Source of the DNA: JAAYBF01 sp963715445
GTDB lineage: Bacteria; Actinomycetota; Thermoleophilia; Solirubrobacterales; Thermoleophilaceae
DNA length: 64,000 bases
NCBI GenBank assembly: GCA_963715445.1
Contig: OY970240.1
Span: forward strand, 2,046,001-2,110,000
Direction of reading: 5' to 3'
The position numbers and the translations under genes were made by a program. The notes under the pieces were generated by a model. The model did not search any database and was not told where the DNA came from. It saw only the letters and a list, made by a program, of their open reading frames with translations. Shown here one piece after another: positions 44,156 through 53,236 of this stretch; the stretch's first letter is position 1, and every line of letters begins with the position of its first letter.

Positions 44156-45325
44156 GTGGACGCCCACGAGGGCGTCTTGGGCGACGGGTTCGTCGGTGTC
44201 GCCAGTCCGGATCTCGGAGAGGCCGAGTTGGACGAGGTGCTGGCGACGCTCCAGTCTGGATGGATGGTTGCGGGTCCTCGGGTTGGCGTCTTCGAGCGGC
44301 TGTTGGAGGACCGGCTCGGCGGGGGCTACGTGCGCTGCCTGTCGTCCTGCTCGGCTGGTCTGCTGCTCGCGTTGCGCTGCGCAGAGGTCGGGGCGGGAGA
44401 CGAGGTGCTGCTGCCGGCGATCACCTTCGCCGGCTGCGCCAACGTCATCGAGCAGCTGGGAGCTGCGCCTGTCCTGGTGGACGTCGATCCTCGAACCGGC
44501 CTGATCGACCTCGATCACGCAGCCACGCTCGTCGGAGAGCGCACACGCGCGCTGATGGTCGTGCATCTCGGGGGTCGCCCGGTCGACATCGAGCGGTTGA
44601 ACAGCTTTCGCGAGCGGAATGGTCTCGCTGTCGTGGAGGACGCCGCGCACGCAATCGGAGGCGCGTGGGGAGAGCGCCCAATCGGTGCGCACGGAAACCC
44701 TACGGCCTTCTCCTTCCACGCGACCAAGAACATGACGACGATCGAGGGGGGCGCGCTCGTCTCGGAGAGCGAGGCGAAGGCCGAGCGTGTCGGACGGCTC
44801 GCGGCGCAGGGCATCAGCGTCTCAGCGTGGAATCGCCACGGCTCGAGCTCGCCGGCGGACTACGACGTGATCGAGCCGGGTTACAAGCTCGCGATGACCG
44901 ACGTCGCGGCAGCTATCGGAATCCATCAGATCGGGCGGCTCGATGCCGCGATCGACCGGCGCGAGCTGTTGCGTCGTCGTTACGACGACGCGCTCGCCGG
45001 GCTGCCGCTCGAGCTCGAGCCGGACGTCGAGCCGGGTGTCCGGCACGCTCGCCATCTCTACGCGGTGCGGGTCAGAGAGGATGCCCCGATCTCACGCGAC
45101 GCCCTGATCGTAGGTCTCCGCGAGCGAGGCATCGGGGCGAGCGTGCATTTCAAGGGGCTTCACCAGCTGACCTATTACTCGCGCCGCTGTCGTGTCGGAG
45201 ACGAGGACCTTCCCGCGGCCACCGAGTGGTCCCGGACGGCCGTGAGCCTGCCGCTCTACCCGAGCCTCACCGATGCCGACCATGACCGTGTCGTGCAGGC
45301 TCTCACCGACTTGATCGGCCGATGA
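44156..45325 (+). CDS. DegT/DnrJ/EryC1 sugar aminotransferase
   Basis: These pyridoxal phosphate enzymes aminate keto-sugar nucleotides for polysaccharide or glycoconjugate synthesis. From GTG 44156 (AAGGGG at 44143-44148) it has 389 residues. Seen: GWMVAGPRVGVFERLLED, the cofactor Lys191 in FSFHATKNMTTIEGGAL, VVEDAAHAIGGAWGERPIG and YKLAMTDVAAAIG. A TTG at 44108 in the same frame would add 16 residues. It opens the polysaccharide locus and overlaps the next gene by ATGA. The exact sugar is unknown. Confidence 0.88.
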   Translation: MDAHEGVLGDGFVGVASPDLGEAELDEVLATLQSGWMVAGPRVGVFERLLEDRLGGGYVRCLSSCSAGLLLALRCAEVGAGDEVLLPAITFAGCANVIEQLGAAPVLVDVDPRTGLIDLDHAATLVGERTRALMVVHLGGRPVDIERLNSFRERNGLAVVEDAAHAIGGAWGERPIGAHGNPTAFSFHATKNMTTIEGGALVSESEAKAERVGRLAAQGISVSAWNRHGSSSPADYDVIEPGYKLAMTDVAAAIGIHQIGRLDAAIDRRELLRRRYDDALAGLPLELEPDVEPGVRHARHLYAVRVREDAPISRDALIVGLRERGIGASVHFKGLHQLTYYSRRCRVGDEDLPAATEWSRTAVSLPLYPSLTDADHDRVVQALTDLIGR

Positions 45326-46107
45326 GCGAGGCCGTCCAAGTCCAGCGTCCCTCCGGCACGGTGCTCGAAGGGGTGCGTACCGAATATCGCCGCTCGGCTC
45401 GTCTGCTCGACCTCTCGATCATGCTGCTCGTCCTGCCGTTCCTGGTGCCGGTGGCCGCGCTCGTTGCGCTGGCTGTCGTGCTCGACTCACCCGGCCCCGT
45501 CATCTACCGCTCGACCCGTGTGGGCCGCGATGGCCGACGCTTCGAGATGCTCAAGTTCCGCACGATGCTCAACCGGGCAGGTGGCCCGAGGCTCAGCCGG
45601 GAGGGCGATGATCGCTACACCCCGATCGGTCGCCTGCTCGCGTCCACCCGGCTCGATGAGCTGCCTCAGGCATGGAACGTCTTGCGGGGACAGATGAGAC
45701 TCGTGGGCCCGCGCCCGGAGATCGAGTGCTTCGTGCTCGACCAGTCCGACGCCTACCGACGTATCCTCGCCGTGCCCCCCGGCATCACGGGTCCGACGCA
45801 GCTGGCGTTCGCCGATGAGGGGCGCCGGCTCGCGCTGATGCACGATCCGGAGCGCGTTTACCGCGACGAGTTGCTGCCGCAGAAGGTCCAGCTCGATCTG
45901 ACCTATGCCGCCGGCGGGTCGCTGCTCGCCGATCTCGACGCGCTCGCCCGAACCTTTCTCGTCCCCGCTCGGCGGATCGCCTTCACACTCGACCAGTCGG
46001 GCCAGCGTCGACGATCGGCGAGCGCTCTCGCTCGAGCCGGAACGTTGGCGATCGGAACCGCCGCGCTGCTCGTGATGTTCGTGGTCGAAGGTGCCGCGAC
46101 CCTCTAG
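45322..46107 (+). CDS. Priming sugar-phosphate transferase (polyprenyl)
   Basis: Enzymes of this bacterial sugar transferase family put the first sugar phosphate on undecaprenyl phosphate at the cytosolic membrane face. The 261-residue protein has an N-terminal membrane segment (LSIMLLVLPFLVPVAALVAL, about 30-50), then VIYRSTRVGRDGRRFEMLKFRTM, the catalytic TRLDELPQAWNVLRGQMRLVGPRPE and PGITGPTQLAF. A second hydrophobic stretch closes the protein (about 238-258), which is uncommon. It starts repeat-unit assembly in this locus. Confidence 0.9.
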   Translation: MSEAVQVQRPSGTVLEGVRTEYRRSARLLDLSIMLLVLPFLVPVAALVALAVVLDSPGPVIYRSTRVGRDGRRFEMLKFRTMLNRAGGPRLSREGDDRYTPIGRLLASTRLDELPQAWNVLRGQMRLVGPRPEIECFVLDQSDAYRRILAVPPGITGPTQLAFADEGRRLALMHDPERVYRDELLPQKVQLDLTYAAGGSLLADLDALARTFLVPARRIAFTLDQSGQRRRSASALARAGTLAIGTAALLVMFVVEGAATL

Positions 46108-46131
46108 CGGTCGCCGCGGTTCGCTGCTCGG

Positions 46132-46629
46132 TCAGCGGGACCTGCGGCGGCTGCGGGCCACGGCGACGCCGAGGCCTGCCCCGACGAGCACGGTCAGGCC
46201 GGCGAGTGAGATCACCGCGCTCCGCGAGGGTCCCGGCTCGACCTGCGAGGAGGCCGGCGCGAGAACGGATTTCGTCCCGGAAGCGGCCTCGCCGTTGGTC
46301 TCGGCATCGCCATCACGCGCAGGCCCGCCGGAAGAGCTGGAGCTGTCGCGGACCCCGGGAACGCTCGAAGAGGATCCAAAATAGTTCTCGGAGCGGATCG
46401 GCGAGGGGGTGCCGGTGGAAGACTCCGGATCAGCGGTGCCGTCGCGACCGCTCGAGTCCCCGCCGCCAGGGGCGGCGTCCTGTCGCGCGTCGTCAAGGGG
46501 AAGCTGATAGACGGTGCCCGACGGCGTGTCGGCCTCGGGATCGCTGGGCAGTCGTTCCGATCCCAAGGCGGGCGCAGTCGATCCCACCGCGACCGATAGG
46601 CAGATGATGAACGTGCAGGAGCGGACCAT
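46132..46629 (-). CDS. Ser/Gly/Pro-rich exported protein with C-terminal anchor
   Basis: The 165-residue protein has a signal peptide (SCTFIICLSVAVGSTAPALG), a low-complexity Ser/Gly/Asp/Pro region (about 25-125) and one C-terminal membrane helix (AVISLAGLTVLVGAGLGVAV) followed by RSRRRSR. The layout recalls wall- or membrane-anchored surface proteins, but there is no LPxTG motif. Function unknown. TATCTT lies 8 bases before its ATG. It is divergent from the polymerase gene with a single base between the two start codons if that gene starts at GTG 46631. Confidence 0.6.
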   Translation of the reverse strand: MVRSCTFIICLSVAVGSTAPALGSERLPSDPEADTPSGTVYQLPLDDARQDAAPGGGDSSGRDGTADPESSTGTPSPIRSENYFGSSSSVPGVRDSSSSSGGPARDGDAETNGEAASGTKSVLAPASSQVEPGPSRSAVISLAGLTVLVGAGLGVAVARSRRRSR

Positions 46630-46630
46630 C

Positions 46631-48568
46631 GTGGACGAAGATACTCACGCCGTCGGCATGGGCGCCCCACGACGGCCGGACCTGTCCGGGATCGCCGCGG
46701 TGGCGGTGCTCGGTCTGCTGTTGCTGACGGCCACCTGGTTCGAGGGTGCGTTCGCCGTTCGGTACTGGGCGCCGGTGGCGATTCTCGGCTTGGCTGCCCT
46801 CTCGGCCGTGTTGTTCGCCGGTGGCGCGATCGTGCGTGGCGCCGCCCCGCGGGCGGCGGTAGCTGCGATCTGGGCGTTCTCGGCTTGGGTGCTGCTCTCT
46901 GCCTTGTGGGCGGAGTCCGCCGGCCGGGCGCTCGAGGGGACGGGCCGCACCCTGCTCTACGCGGCGCTGTTCACCGTGGCGGTCGCCGCGCCCGTGAGTG
47001 GCCGGACGGCCGCGCGCGCTGGGATGGCGGTCACCGCCGGAGTGCTGGGGCTGGCGGCGATCACGCTGGTACAGCTGCTCGGGGGCGGGACGGCGGAGTT
47101 CCTGGCGGGGCGGCTCGACGATCCGGTCGGGTACAGGAACGCGACGGCGTGTCTGTTCGCGGTCGCCTTCTGGCCACTTGTCGCGGTCGCCGCGCGCCGC
47201 GGGGTGAACCCCGTGCTGCGTGCGTCCGCGTCCTCCGGCGCCGCGCTCGTGGTGGGTCTGGCGCTGCTCACGCAGGCCCGAGGCGTGCTGCTGGGCCTCG
47301 CGCTCGGCGGCGTCGTGGCGATCGGCGTCGGCCCCGATCGACTACGACGAGCGTATGTCGCGCTGCTGTTGATGGCTGGAGCGGCTCTGGTCTCGGACGA
47401 CCTGTTGACGCCCTACCGGGCTTTCACCGACGGGAATCCGGAGACGGCCGCCGACATCGCGGTGGCCGTCGATGCGGTCGTCGTCCTGGCCATCGGCGCC
47501 GCGATCGGCGGACTGATGGCGGCGATGCTCGATGGAGGACTCCGCCTGTCCACCGGTGCGCGGGCGGTCGCGCGGCGGCTGGCGATCGTCGGGCTCGTCC
47601 TGCTCGTACCGCTGGGCATCGCGGCGGTCGTTGCCGAGACAGGCAATCCTGTGACCTTTGCGCAGGACCGCTTCGACGAGTTCCGCAGCCTCGAGACCTC
47701 CGCGCCGGGCGAGACGCGGTTGGCGTTCGGAGGCGGACAGCGATCCGACATCTGGCGCGTGGCGCTGAACGAGTTCTCCGAGAATCCCCTGACCGGTGTC
47801 GGCGAGGGCAGCTATCCGTTCCAGTACTACGAAGAGCGGCGCAACGACCGCAACCTCTCGACGCCGCACAGCCTCGCGTTCGAGCTGTTGGCGGAGAAGG
47901 GGCTGGTGGGCGTCCTCGCCTTCCTCGCATTTCTCGGTGCATTGGGCACGGCGGTGGTCGTCCGCTGGCGGGATGCGGACCCGTCGGCGCGCTGGGCCGC
48001 CTCCGGCCTGCTGGCCGGCGCTTCCGTGGTTCTGGGGCAGAGCATCGTCGACTGGATCTGGCTCATCCCGGGCCTGATGGGGCTGGCGTTTCTGCTCCTT
48101 GGCCTGGCTGTGGCAGCGCTGGCACCGGTTGACCCGCGTCGCCAGGAGCGTCGCGACGGGATGCTCTTCCGGCTGACTGCCGGCGCCCTGGTCGCGGTTG
48201 CGGCAGGTGGCGTGCTGCTGCTCTACCTGTCCGACGCCGACGTCCGGCGCGCTCGCGACCCTGGGGCGACGGCCGCCGACCAGCTGAGCGCAGCGCGCAG
48301 CGCGGAGACGCTCAACCGCTGGTCGCTCGAGGCGCGCTACCTCCAGGCCGGCGCGCTCGAGGAGCTCGGCCGCGTACGGCAGGCGCGCCGCGAGCTGCTG
48401 GACGCACGCGAGCTGGAGCCGGCGAACTTCGTCACATACGGCCTGCTGGGCGATCTCGAGCTGCGCCGCGGCAACAGCGGCGCGGCGCGGCGCTGGTACC
48501 GCCGGGCACTGGCGTTGAACCCGCTCGACAGCGGGTTGCGCAAGCTGGCCGGGCGGGAAGGAGGCTAG
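46631..48568 (+). CDS. O-antigen polymerase/ligase-like protein with TPR tail
   Basis: From GTG 46631 (AGGAG at 46617-46621) it has 645 residues and about 12-13 membrane segments. The Wzy_C signature is present: FSENPLTGVGEGSYPFQYYEE and TPHSLAFELLAEKGLVGV. The C-terminal 120 residues leave the membrane and look like two or three tetratricopeptide units (RWSLEARYLQAGALEELGRV, ARRWYRRALALNPLDSGLRKL). Such proteins polymerise or ligate lipid-linked glycans outside the membrane. In-frame ATGs at 46604 and 46607 and a longer frame to 46514 overlap the opposite gene. Confidence 0.8.
   Translation: MDEDTHAVGMGAPRRPDLSGIAAVAVLGLLLLTATWFEGAFAVRYWAPVAILGLAALSAVLFAGGAIVRGAAPRAAVAAIWAFSAWVLLSALWAESAGRALEGTGRTLLYAALFTVAVAAPVSGRTAARAGMAVTAGVLGLAAITLVQLLGGGTAEFLAGRLDDPVGYRNATACLFAVAFWPLVAVAARRGVNPVLRASASSGAALVVGLALLTQARGVLLGLALGGVVAIGVGPDRLRRAYVALLLMAGAALVSDDLLTPYRAFTDGNPETAADIAVAVDAVVVLAIGAAIGGLMAAMLDGGLRLSTGARAVARRLAIVGLVLLVPLGIAAVVAETGNPVTFAQDRFDEFRSLETSAPGETRLAFGGGQRSDIWRVALNEFSENPLTGVGEGSYPFQYYEERRNDRNLSTPHSLAFELLAEKGLVGVLAFLAFLGALGTAVVVRWRDADPSARWAASGLLAGASVVLGQSIVDWIWLIPGLMGLAFLLLGLAVAALAPVDPRRQERRDGMLFRLTAGALVAVAAGGVLLLYLSDADVRRARDPGATAADQLSAARSAETLNRWSLEARYLQAGALEELGRVRQARRELLDARELEPANFVTYGLLGDLELRRGNSGAARRWYRRALALNPLDSGLRKLAGREGG
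46638..46643 (-). promoter_or_regulatory. Putative -10 box, leaderless surface-protein gene
   Basis: The minus strand reads TATCTT eight bases before the ATG at 46629. It lies inside the coding region of the divergent polymerase gene. Confidence 0.4.
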
Positions 48569-48570
48569 GC

Positions 48571-49797
48571 GTGGATCTCGTGCTCGGCACCCACGCGCTC
48601 AGCCTTGGCGGCAGCGAGACCTACCTGATCACGCTCGCCGAGCAGCTTCAGCGGCTTGGCCATCGGGTGGCGGTGGTCGCCGTCTCGCTCGAGCAGGGGG
48701 CCGTCGTCGCACGCAGGCGGGGCGTGGAGGTATTCGCCCTCGACGCGGAGAGCGGCGAGATCTCGGTGTCAAGGCAGGGCTCTGACGACGATGAGGAGCA
48801 GCCACCGAGCGTGTGGGACGGTTTCCCCGTCACCTGCGACGGCATCGTCGCGCAGGATGGGGTCACCGCCTTCCGTCTGGCGCGGCGCTTCCCGGATACG
48901 CCGCTCGTGTTCGTCGCGCACAGCGAGGAGTTCGATGAGCAGCTGCCTCCGCAGGTCGACGGGCTGGTAGACGCGGTCGTGGTGCTCAACGACCGCGTCG
49001 AGCGCCGCGTGCGCGCGCTGGCGGCGGATCTCGAGGTGGTGAGGCTGCGCCAGCCGATCGACACCCGCCGCTTCAAGCCCCGCTCTCGTCCGGCCGCCGT
49101 TCCGCGCCGGCTGCTGCTGTTCGGCAACAACGCCGAGCGCGCGCTGCTCGAGCTGGTGACGGACGTGGTGTCAGAAGCTGGCCTCGAGCTCGTCCGCGTC
49201 GGGCTCAAGGGCGCCCCCACCGAGAGCCCGGAACGCACGATGGACTCCGTCGACATCGTGATGGGCTACGGGCGCTGCGTGCTCGAGGGGATGGCCTGCG
49301 GCCGTCCCACCTACGTCTACGACCACCTTGGCGGAGACGGATGGGTCACGCCGGACACCTATCCGGCGCTCGAATCGGACGGCTTCGGCGGCAGGGCGTT
49401 CGCGACCGTGGTGGACCGCGAGCGGCTGCTGAGCGATCTGCGCGCGTACGAGCCACAGAACGGGCTCGCCAACCGCGACCTCGTGGTGGGCAACCACCGA
49501 GCCGAGCACCACGCCCAGGAGATCGTCGCCCTGCTCGACTCGATTCAGGCGCCGCGCCGGCGCAAGACCGACGCCTATGGAGAGCTGGCGCGACTGGTGA
49601 GGGCCCAGTGGCGCTCCGATGCCCGCCGTGACGAGCTCGAGGAGATCATCGTTCAGCTCCATGAGCAGATCGTCCGCGAGCGCGGCGAGGCGGCGGTGCT
49701 CCACGAGGCGGTGATCACCAGCCGTCGCTTCCGCATCGGAGCGGCTCTCGCCCGGCCGCTCGAGGCCGCGCGTGCGGTGCTGCGTAGACCTGGTTAG
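48571..49797 (+). CDS. Glycosyltransferase (GT4-like) with C-terminal helix
   Basis: The 408-residue protein starts with a GT-B type N-terminus (LGTHALSLGGSETYLITLAEQLQRLGHRV) and has the donor-side YGRCVLEGMACGRPTYVYDHLGGDGW. A charged helical C-terminus (about 325-375, ARRDELEEIIVQLHEQIVRERGE) could form a coiled coil, as in two other transferases of the locus. GTG 48571 lies 2 bases after the polymerase gene. Its TAG stop overlaps the TAA of the convergent hydrolase gene (TTAG). Confidence 0.8.
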   Translation: MDLVLGTHALSLGGSETYLITLAEQLQRLGHRVAVVAVSLEQGAVVARRRGVEVFALDAESGEISVSRQGSDDDEEQPPSVWDGFPVTCDGIVAQDGVTAFRLARRFPDTPLVFVAHSEEFDEQLPPQVDGLVDAVVVLNDRVERRVRALAADLEVVRLRQPIDTRRFKPRSRPAAVPRRLLLFGNNAERALLELVTDVVSEAGLELVRVGLKGAPTESPERTMDSVDIVMGYGRCVLEGMACGRPTYVYDHLGGDGWVTPDTYPALESDGFGGRAFATVVDRERLLSDLRAYEPQNGLANRDLVVGNHRAEHHAQEIVALLDSIQAPRRRKTDAYGELARLVRAQWRSDARRDELEEIIVQLHEQIVRERGEAAVLHEAVITSRRFRIGAALARPLEAARAVLRRPG

Positions 49798-51278
49798 CGG
49801 CGCAGACGCAGGGTGCGGCGGATGCGGTGTGTGCCCGCGGAATCGGTGGAGACAAGCTCGACCGTGAGCTTCACGTTTCCAAGCCGCTTCAGCTGCCGCA
49901 CAGCCTTGCGGGTCAGCTTCAGGCGGAGCGGAGCGGTCTTGCCGGCTGCCAGCTTGATGCGCTTGCCCGCGATGCGAACGGCCTTGCGCTTCAGTCCGAG
50001 CCTGTGCGCGTCGGCTGGGCGGAGCAGCAGGGACGCGGACACCTTGCAGCGTCTGCCGCAGCGCACCTTCATCCGATAGCCGGATTTCGCCATCTTGCGC
50101 AGGCTGCCGGTCTTCGGGGCAACGAGCTCCAGCGATGGTGGTGGCGGCGGGGGTGGCGGTGCCGGAGGTGGCTTAGGCGGAGATGGCGGCGCCGGCGGCC
50201 GCGGGCACGGCACGCGCGGTGAGGAGCCGTCGAGCTTTGCTTGGACATAGGCGTCCCAGGCGGGCTTGTGCTCGCCGGCGAAGGTCGTCAGCCCAGTCGT
50301 CAGGCCGTCGGCCACGCTCGGCGACTCGTCGTAGAGGTTGAACCAGCCGAGCCCGGACACATAGGAGGCCGATCCGGCGATGGCATAGGCCTTGCGGAGC
50401 CAGTCGGCCTGCTGCACGCGGCTGACGAAGAAGCCGAACGCACGGCTGGGGCGGTCGGAGCCAACGGTGAACTCGGACAGCCAGAGCTTGGTTGACTGGC
50501 CGAATGCGCTTCGCGCCTCCCCGATCAGGGTGTCGATGTCGCTGATGTCCCGCGCTCCGCTTGCCGGGCCCTGGGAGAGGTCGGGACAGCGATGGGTGAA
50601 GGGGTTGTGGCCGTACTCGTCCAGTCGCGGACGCTGACCGCTGGTTCGCTTCATTGCCCCGATCCAGGCGGCGGGCGAGGGCTCACCGTAGGTGAAGGTC
50701 ATGCCGCCGACGACGACGTTGCTGGCGGACGCCGTCTTCAGCGCCCCGTAGGCGGCGTCGAGCAGGTCTGCGTAGGCGCTTGGCCCCGAGCTCCAGACAG
50801 CCTGCCGATTGGTCTCGCCCCAGATCATCCAGCGGCGCACCAAGGGGTACTTCGCGCTTACGGCGGTGAGGAAGTCGGCGTAGTCCCCGACGTCGTCCGG
50901 CTTGCGTGTGGCGACCGGGGGACCCGATGACGGATTCGACACTGCCCATGCAGGCGTGCCCTTCACGAGCAGGGCGATATCGATGTTGTGCGTTGCCGCC
51001 TCGGCAATCGTGTTGCCGAAGGCACCCGACCAGTTGTAGGCCGGATCCGCGGGGTCGGTTGGGGCAGCAGGCTCCTGGGGTGCGATGGCGGCCCAGTCGA
51101 TCTGGAGCTGAAGGACATCGACCCCGAGCGCTTCGTAGGAGCCGAAAGCCGAAGTTGTCTGGTCCGCGAGCTTGCTCGGCCCCCAGATCGCCTTCAGCCC
51201 GGCGGCGGATGCCGAGCTGGGGAGCAGCACGAGCGCGCTGATCGCCCAGACGATGACGGTGGCGGTGGCGCGGGTCAT
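49794..51278 (-). CDS. Secreted glycoside hydrolase-like protein, Pro-rich linker
   Basis: The 494-residue protein has a signal peptide, a TIM-barrel glycosidase-like domain (about 27-345) with the likely acid/base Glu in RRWMIWGETNRQAVW and the likely nucleophile in LWLSEFTVGSDRP, a proline run (about 350-378) and a basic C-terminal beta-rich domain ending RTLRLRR. The barrel is close to clan GH-A families such as GH39, but the substrate is unknown. It is a paralogue of the next gene (shared KAIWGP, DVLQ, DEYGHNPFT, GWFNL segments). It probably acts on the polysaccharide made here. Confidence 0.75.
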   Translation of the reverse strand: MTRATATVIVWAISALVLLPSSASAAGLKAIWGPSKLADQTTSAFGSYEALGVDVLQLQIDWAAIAPQEPAAPTDPADPAYNWSGAFGNTIAEAATHNIDIALLVKGTPAWAVSNPSSGPPVATRKPDDVGDYADFLTAVSAKYPLVRRWMIWGETNRQAVWSSGPSAYADLLDAAYGALKTASASNVVVGGMTFTYGEPSPAAWIGAMKRTSGQRPRLDEYGHNPFTHRCPDLSQGPASGARDISDIDTLIGEARSAFGQSTKLWLSEFTVGSDRPSRAFGFFVSRVQQADWLRKAYAIAGSASYVSGLGWFNLYDESPSVADGLTTGLTTFAGEHKPAWDAYVQAKLDGSSPRVPCPRPPAPPSPPKPPPAPPPPPPPPSLELVAPKTGSLRKMAKSGYRMKVRCGRRCKVSASLLLRPADAHRLGLKRKAVRIAGKRIKLAAGKTAPLRLKLTRKAVRQLKRLGNVKLTVELVSTDSAGTHRIRRTLRLRR

Positions 51279-51329
51279 CTAGGTCTGTTCGTCATCGGTA
51301 ACCAGACCCATTGTCGTTAGCGCGTCCGG

Positions 51330-52394
51330 CTACGGTAGACGCCTGTAGGCGCGGTAGGCGGGTTTGCGTTTTCCGTCATGGGTCAGCAGCCCGGTCGTGA
51401 GGCCGCTGGCCACGTTCGGGGGCTCGTCCTGGAGGTTGAACCAGCCGAATCCCGACGCTCGCACCATCTTGGCGATGCCGAACGCGTCTCGCAGCCAGCG
51501 TGCCTGCGTGGGCCGGCTGACGGCGAAGTCGAACGCGCGGTTCGGCCGGTTTGAGGAGACCGTGAACTCCGAGAGCCACAGAGCGGGCCCGCGGCGTCGG
51601 AAGCGCCGCTGTCCGCGGTAGGCGCGCTGCAGCTCGCCCGCGAAGGTGTCCATCTGGCTGATGTCGCGCGCGGCCGGGTAGGCCTTGTAGGCCCCGAGGC
51701 GGATGTCGGGACGCGTACGCGTGAAGGGGTTGTGGCCGTACTCGTCGAGCCGTGGGCGGCGACCGCCGGGCAGCCGCATCCAGCGCAGCCACCGCGCGGG
51801 CATCACCTCGCCGAAGCTGAACGTCATCCCGCCGATGACGATGTTGCGCCGGCTGCGACGCTTGAGCGCTCCGTAGGCCTGGTCGAGGAGGCGCGCGTAG
51901 GTCCGCGGCCCCTGTGGCCGGTTCCGAGGCAGCGGCTGGAACACGGCGGCGCGATTCGTCTCGCCCCAGATCATCCAGCGCCGCACCGACTTGTAGCGCC
52001 GGCTTGCCGCGGTCAGGAAGTCGGCGTAGTCACCTGGTGCCGGTGCCCACTCGGGCCCGCGGCCGCCGTTTGCCCACGGCGGCGAGCCGCGCACGAGCAG
52101 CGCCACGCGCATTCCGCTTCGCCGTGCCTGAGCCACGGCTTCGTCGACCGTCGCCTGCCAGCGGTAGGCGGGGTCGCTCGGGTTCCCTGGATCGGCGGGC
52201 CGCTGGGCGGCCACCTTGTCCCATTGCAGCTGCATCTGGAGCACATCGACCCCTAGGTGGCGGTAGGTCGGAAAGGCGCTGCCGCCGTCGGCCAGGCTGG
52301 TGGGGCCCCAGATCGCCTTGCTCGGGACGGAGGCCTGAGCCGGCGCGGCGAGCGCCAGGGCGAGCAGCAGAGTGATCAGGGGAACTTGCCGCAT
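51330..52394 (-). CDS. Secreted glycoside hydrolase-like protein
   Basis: From ATG 52394 it has 354 residues: a signal peptide (MRQVPLITLLLALALAAPAQA) and a single TIM-barrel domain with RRWMIWGETNRAAVF and LWLSEFTVSSNRPNRAF, the predicted catalytic pair. It lacks the proline linker and tail of its neighbour paralogue. An in-frame extension to 53018 overlaps the transferase on the other strand and is not credible. TACGAT lies 10 bases before the ATG. The pair probably trims or degrades the polysaccharide outside the cell. Confidence 0.75.
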   Translation of the reverse strand: MRQVPLITLLLALALAAPAQASVPSKAIWGPTSLADGGSAFPTYRHLGVDVLQMQLQWDKVAAQRPADPGNPSDPAYRWQATVDEAVAQARRSGMRVALLVRGSPPWANGGRGPEWAPAPGDYADFLTAASRRYKSVRRWMIWGETNRAAVFQPLPRNRPQGPRTYARLLDQAYGALKRRSRRNIVIGGMTFSFGEVMPARWLRWMRLPGGRRPRLDEYGHNPFTRTRPDIRLGAYKAYPAARDISQMDTFAGELQRAYRGQRRFRRRGPALWLSEFTVSSNRPNRAFDFAVSRPTQARWLRDAFGIAKMVRASGFGWFNLQDEPPNVASGLTTGLLTHDGKRKPAYRAYRRLP

Positions 52395-52404
52395 CGCGAC
52401 GCCG

Positions 52405-52426
52405 ATCGTAGCGACGGGACTAACCT
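52405..52426. promoter_or_regulatory. Compact divergent promoters
   Basis: The 39 bases between ATG 52394 (minus) and TTG 52434 (plus) hold TACGAT on the minus strand (52405-52410, 10 bases before the ATG) and TAACCT on the plus strand (52421-52426, 7 bases before the TTG). No Shine-Dalgarno sequence serves either gene, so both messages would be leaderless or nearly so. Confidence 0.45.
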
Positions 52427-52433
52427 GCCCGCG

Positions 52434-53186
52434 TTGGCTCTTCCAAGACTTCTGCGTCGGCGCCCGCGACGACGACTGCTGGCCCTGGTCGCATTCCGTG
52501 ACGAGATGCGGTTCCTCCCTGGGCTGTTCGAGAACCTCGCCGACCAGGTCGACGGGGTCGTGGCCCTCGACGACCAGTCCACGGATGGCTCGAGGGAGTT
52601 CGTGGCTTCCCAGCCGCTGGTGCGCGAGCTGCTGGTCGTCGACCACGGGGCTCAGGAGGAGCTCGAGGACGGTCGCAACCACCGCGCGTTGACCGAGGCT
52701 GCATGGAGGCACGGCGCGGATTGGCTGTTCGGGATCGACGCTGACGAGCGCGTCGAGCGGAGCTTTCGCAAGCGCTGCGAGGCGGAGATCCGACGGGCCG
52801 AGAGTGCTGGCCACGCGGCGCTGTGGGTGCCATTCCGCGAGCTCTGGGACGCTCCAGATCGGATGCGAGTGGACGGCATCTGGGGAGCCAAGCGCAAGGC
52901 GTGCCTGTTCAAGTCCGACCCCGGCCACCGTTTCGACGATCGCCGCCTGCACGCGATCTGGGCGCCGTGGCCTCCTTCCGCCGGCGACTATCCGGAGGCC
53001 GACCTTCGCCTCTACCACCTGCGGATGATCGAGGCTGCCGATCGCCGCTCACGCGTCGAGCGCTACCGGCGAATCGATCCTGACAATCACTGGCAGGAGA
53101 TCGGCTACGACTACCTCACCGACGAGGCCGGGCTTCAGGTGCGGAACCTCGAGCATGGACGCGACTACGTCCCGGTGGGTCGATGA
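52434..53186 (+). CDS. Family 2 glycosyltransferase
   Basis: From TTG 52434 it has 250 residues. The GT-A fold is shown by LLALVAFRDEMRFLPGLFEN, VVALDDQSTDGS and the metal-binding DADER in WLFGIDADERVE, with a C-terminal DNHWQEIGYDYLTDE. The TTG has a -10 box 7 bases upstream and no Shine-Dalgarno sequence; an upstream extension to 52257 runs over the opposite hydrolase gene. It likely adds one sugar of the repeat unit. Confidence 0.8.
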   Translation: MALPRLLRRRPRRRLLALVAFRDEMRFLPGLFENLADQVDGVVALDDQSTDGSREFVASQPLVRELLVVDHGAQEELEDGRNHRALTEAAWRHGADWLFGIDADERVERSFRKRCEAEIRRAESAGHAALWVPFRELWDAPDRMRVDGIWGAKRKACLFKSDPGHRFDDRRLHAIWAPWPPSAGDYPEADLRLYHLRMIEAADRRSRVERYRRIDPDNHWQEIGYDYLTDEAGLQVRNLEHGRDYVPVGR

Positions 53187-53236
53187 CCGCCGGGGCGCGC
53201 ATCTGCAGCTCACAGGCGCGGGGCTGAGACATCGCC

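Noticed and set aside
53187..53236. Terminator or promoter between the GT2 and GT4-GT4 genes
   Set aside because: The 50-base gap has no convincing hairpin, -10 box or strong ribosome binding site; cotranscription is more likely.
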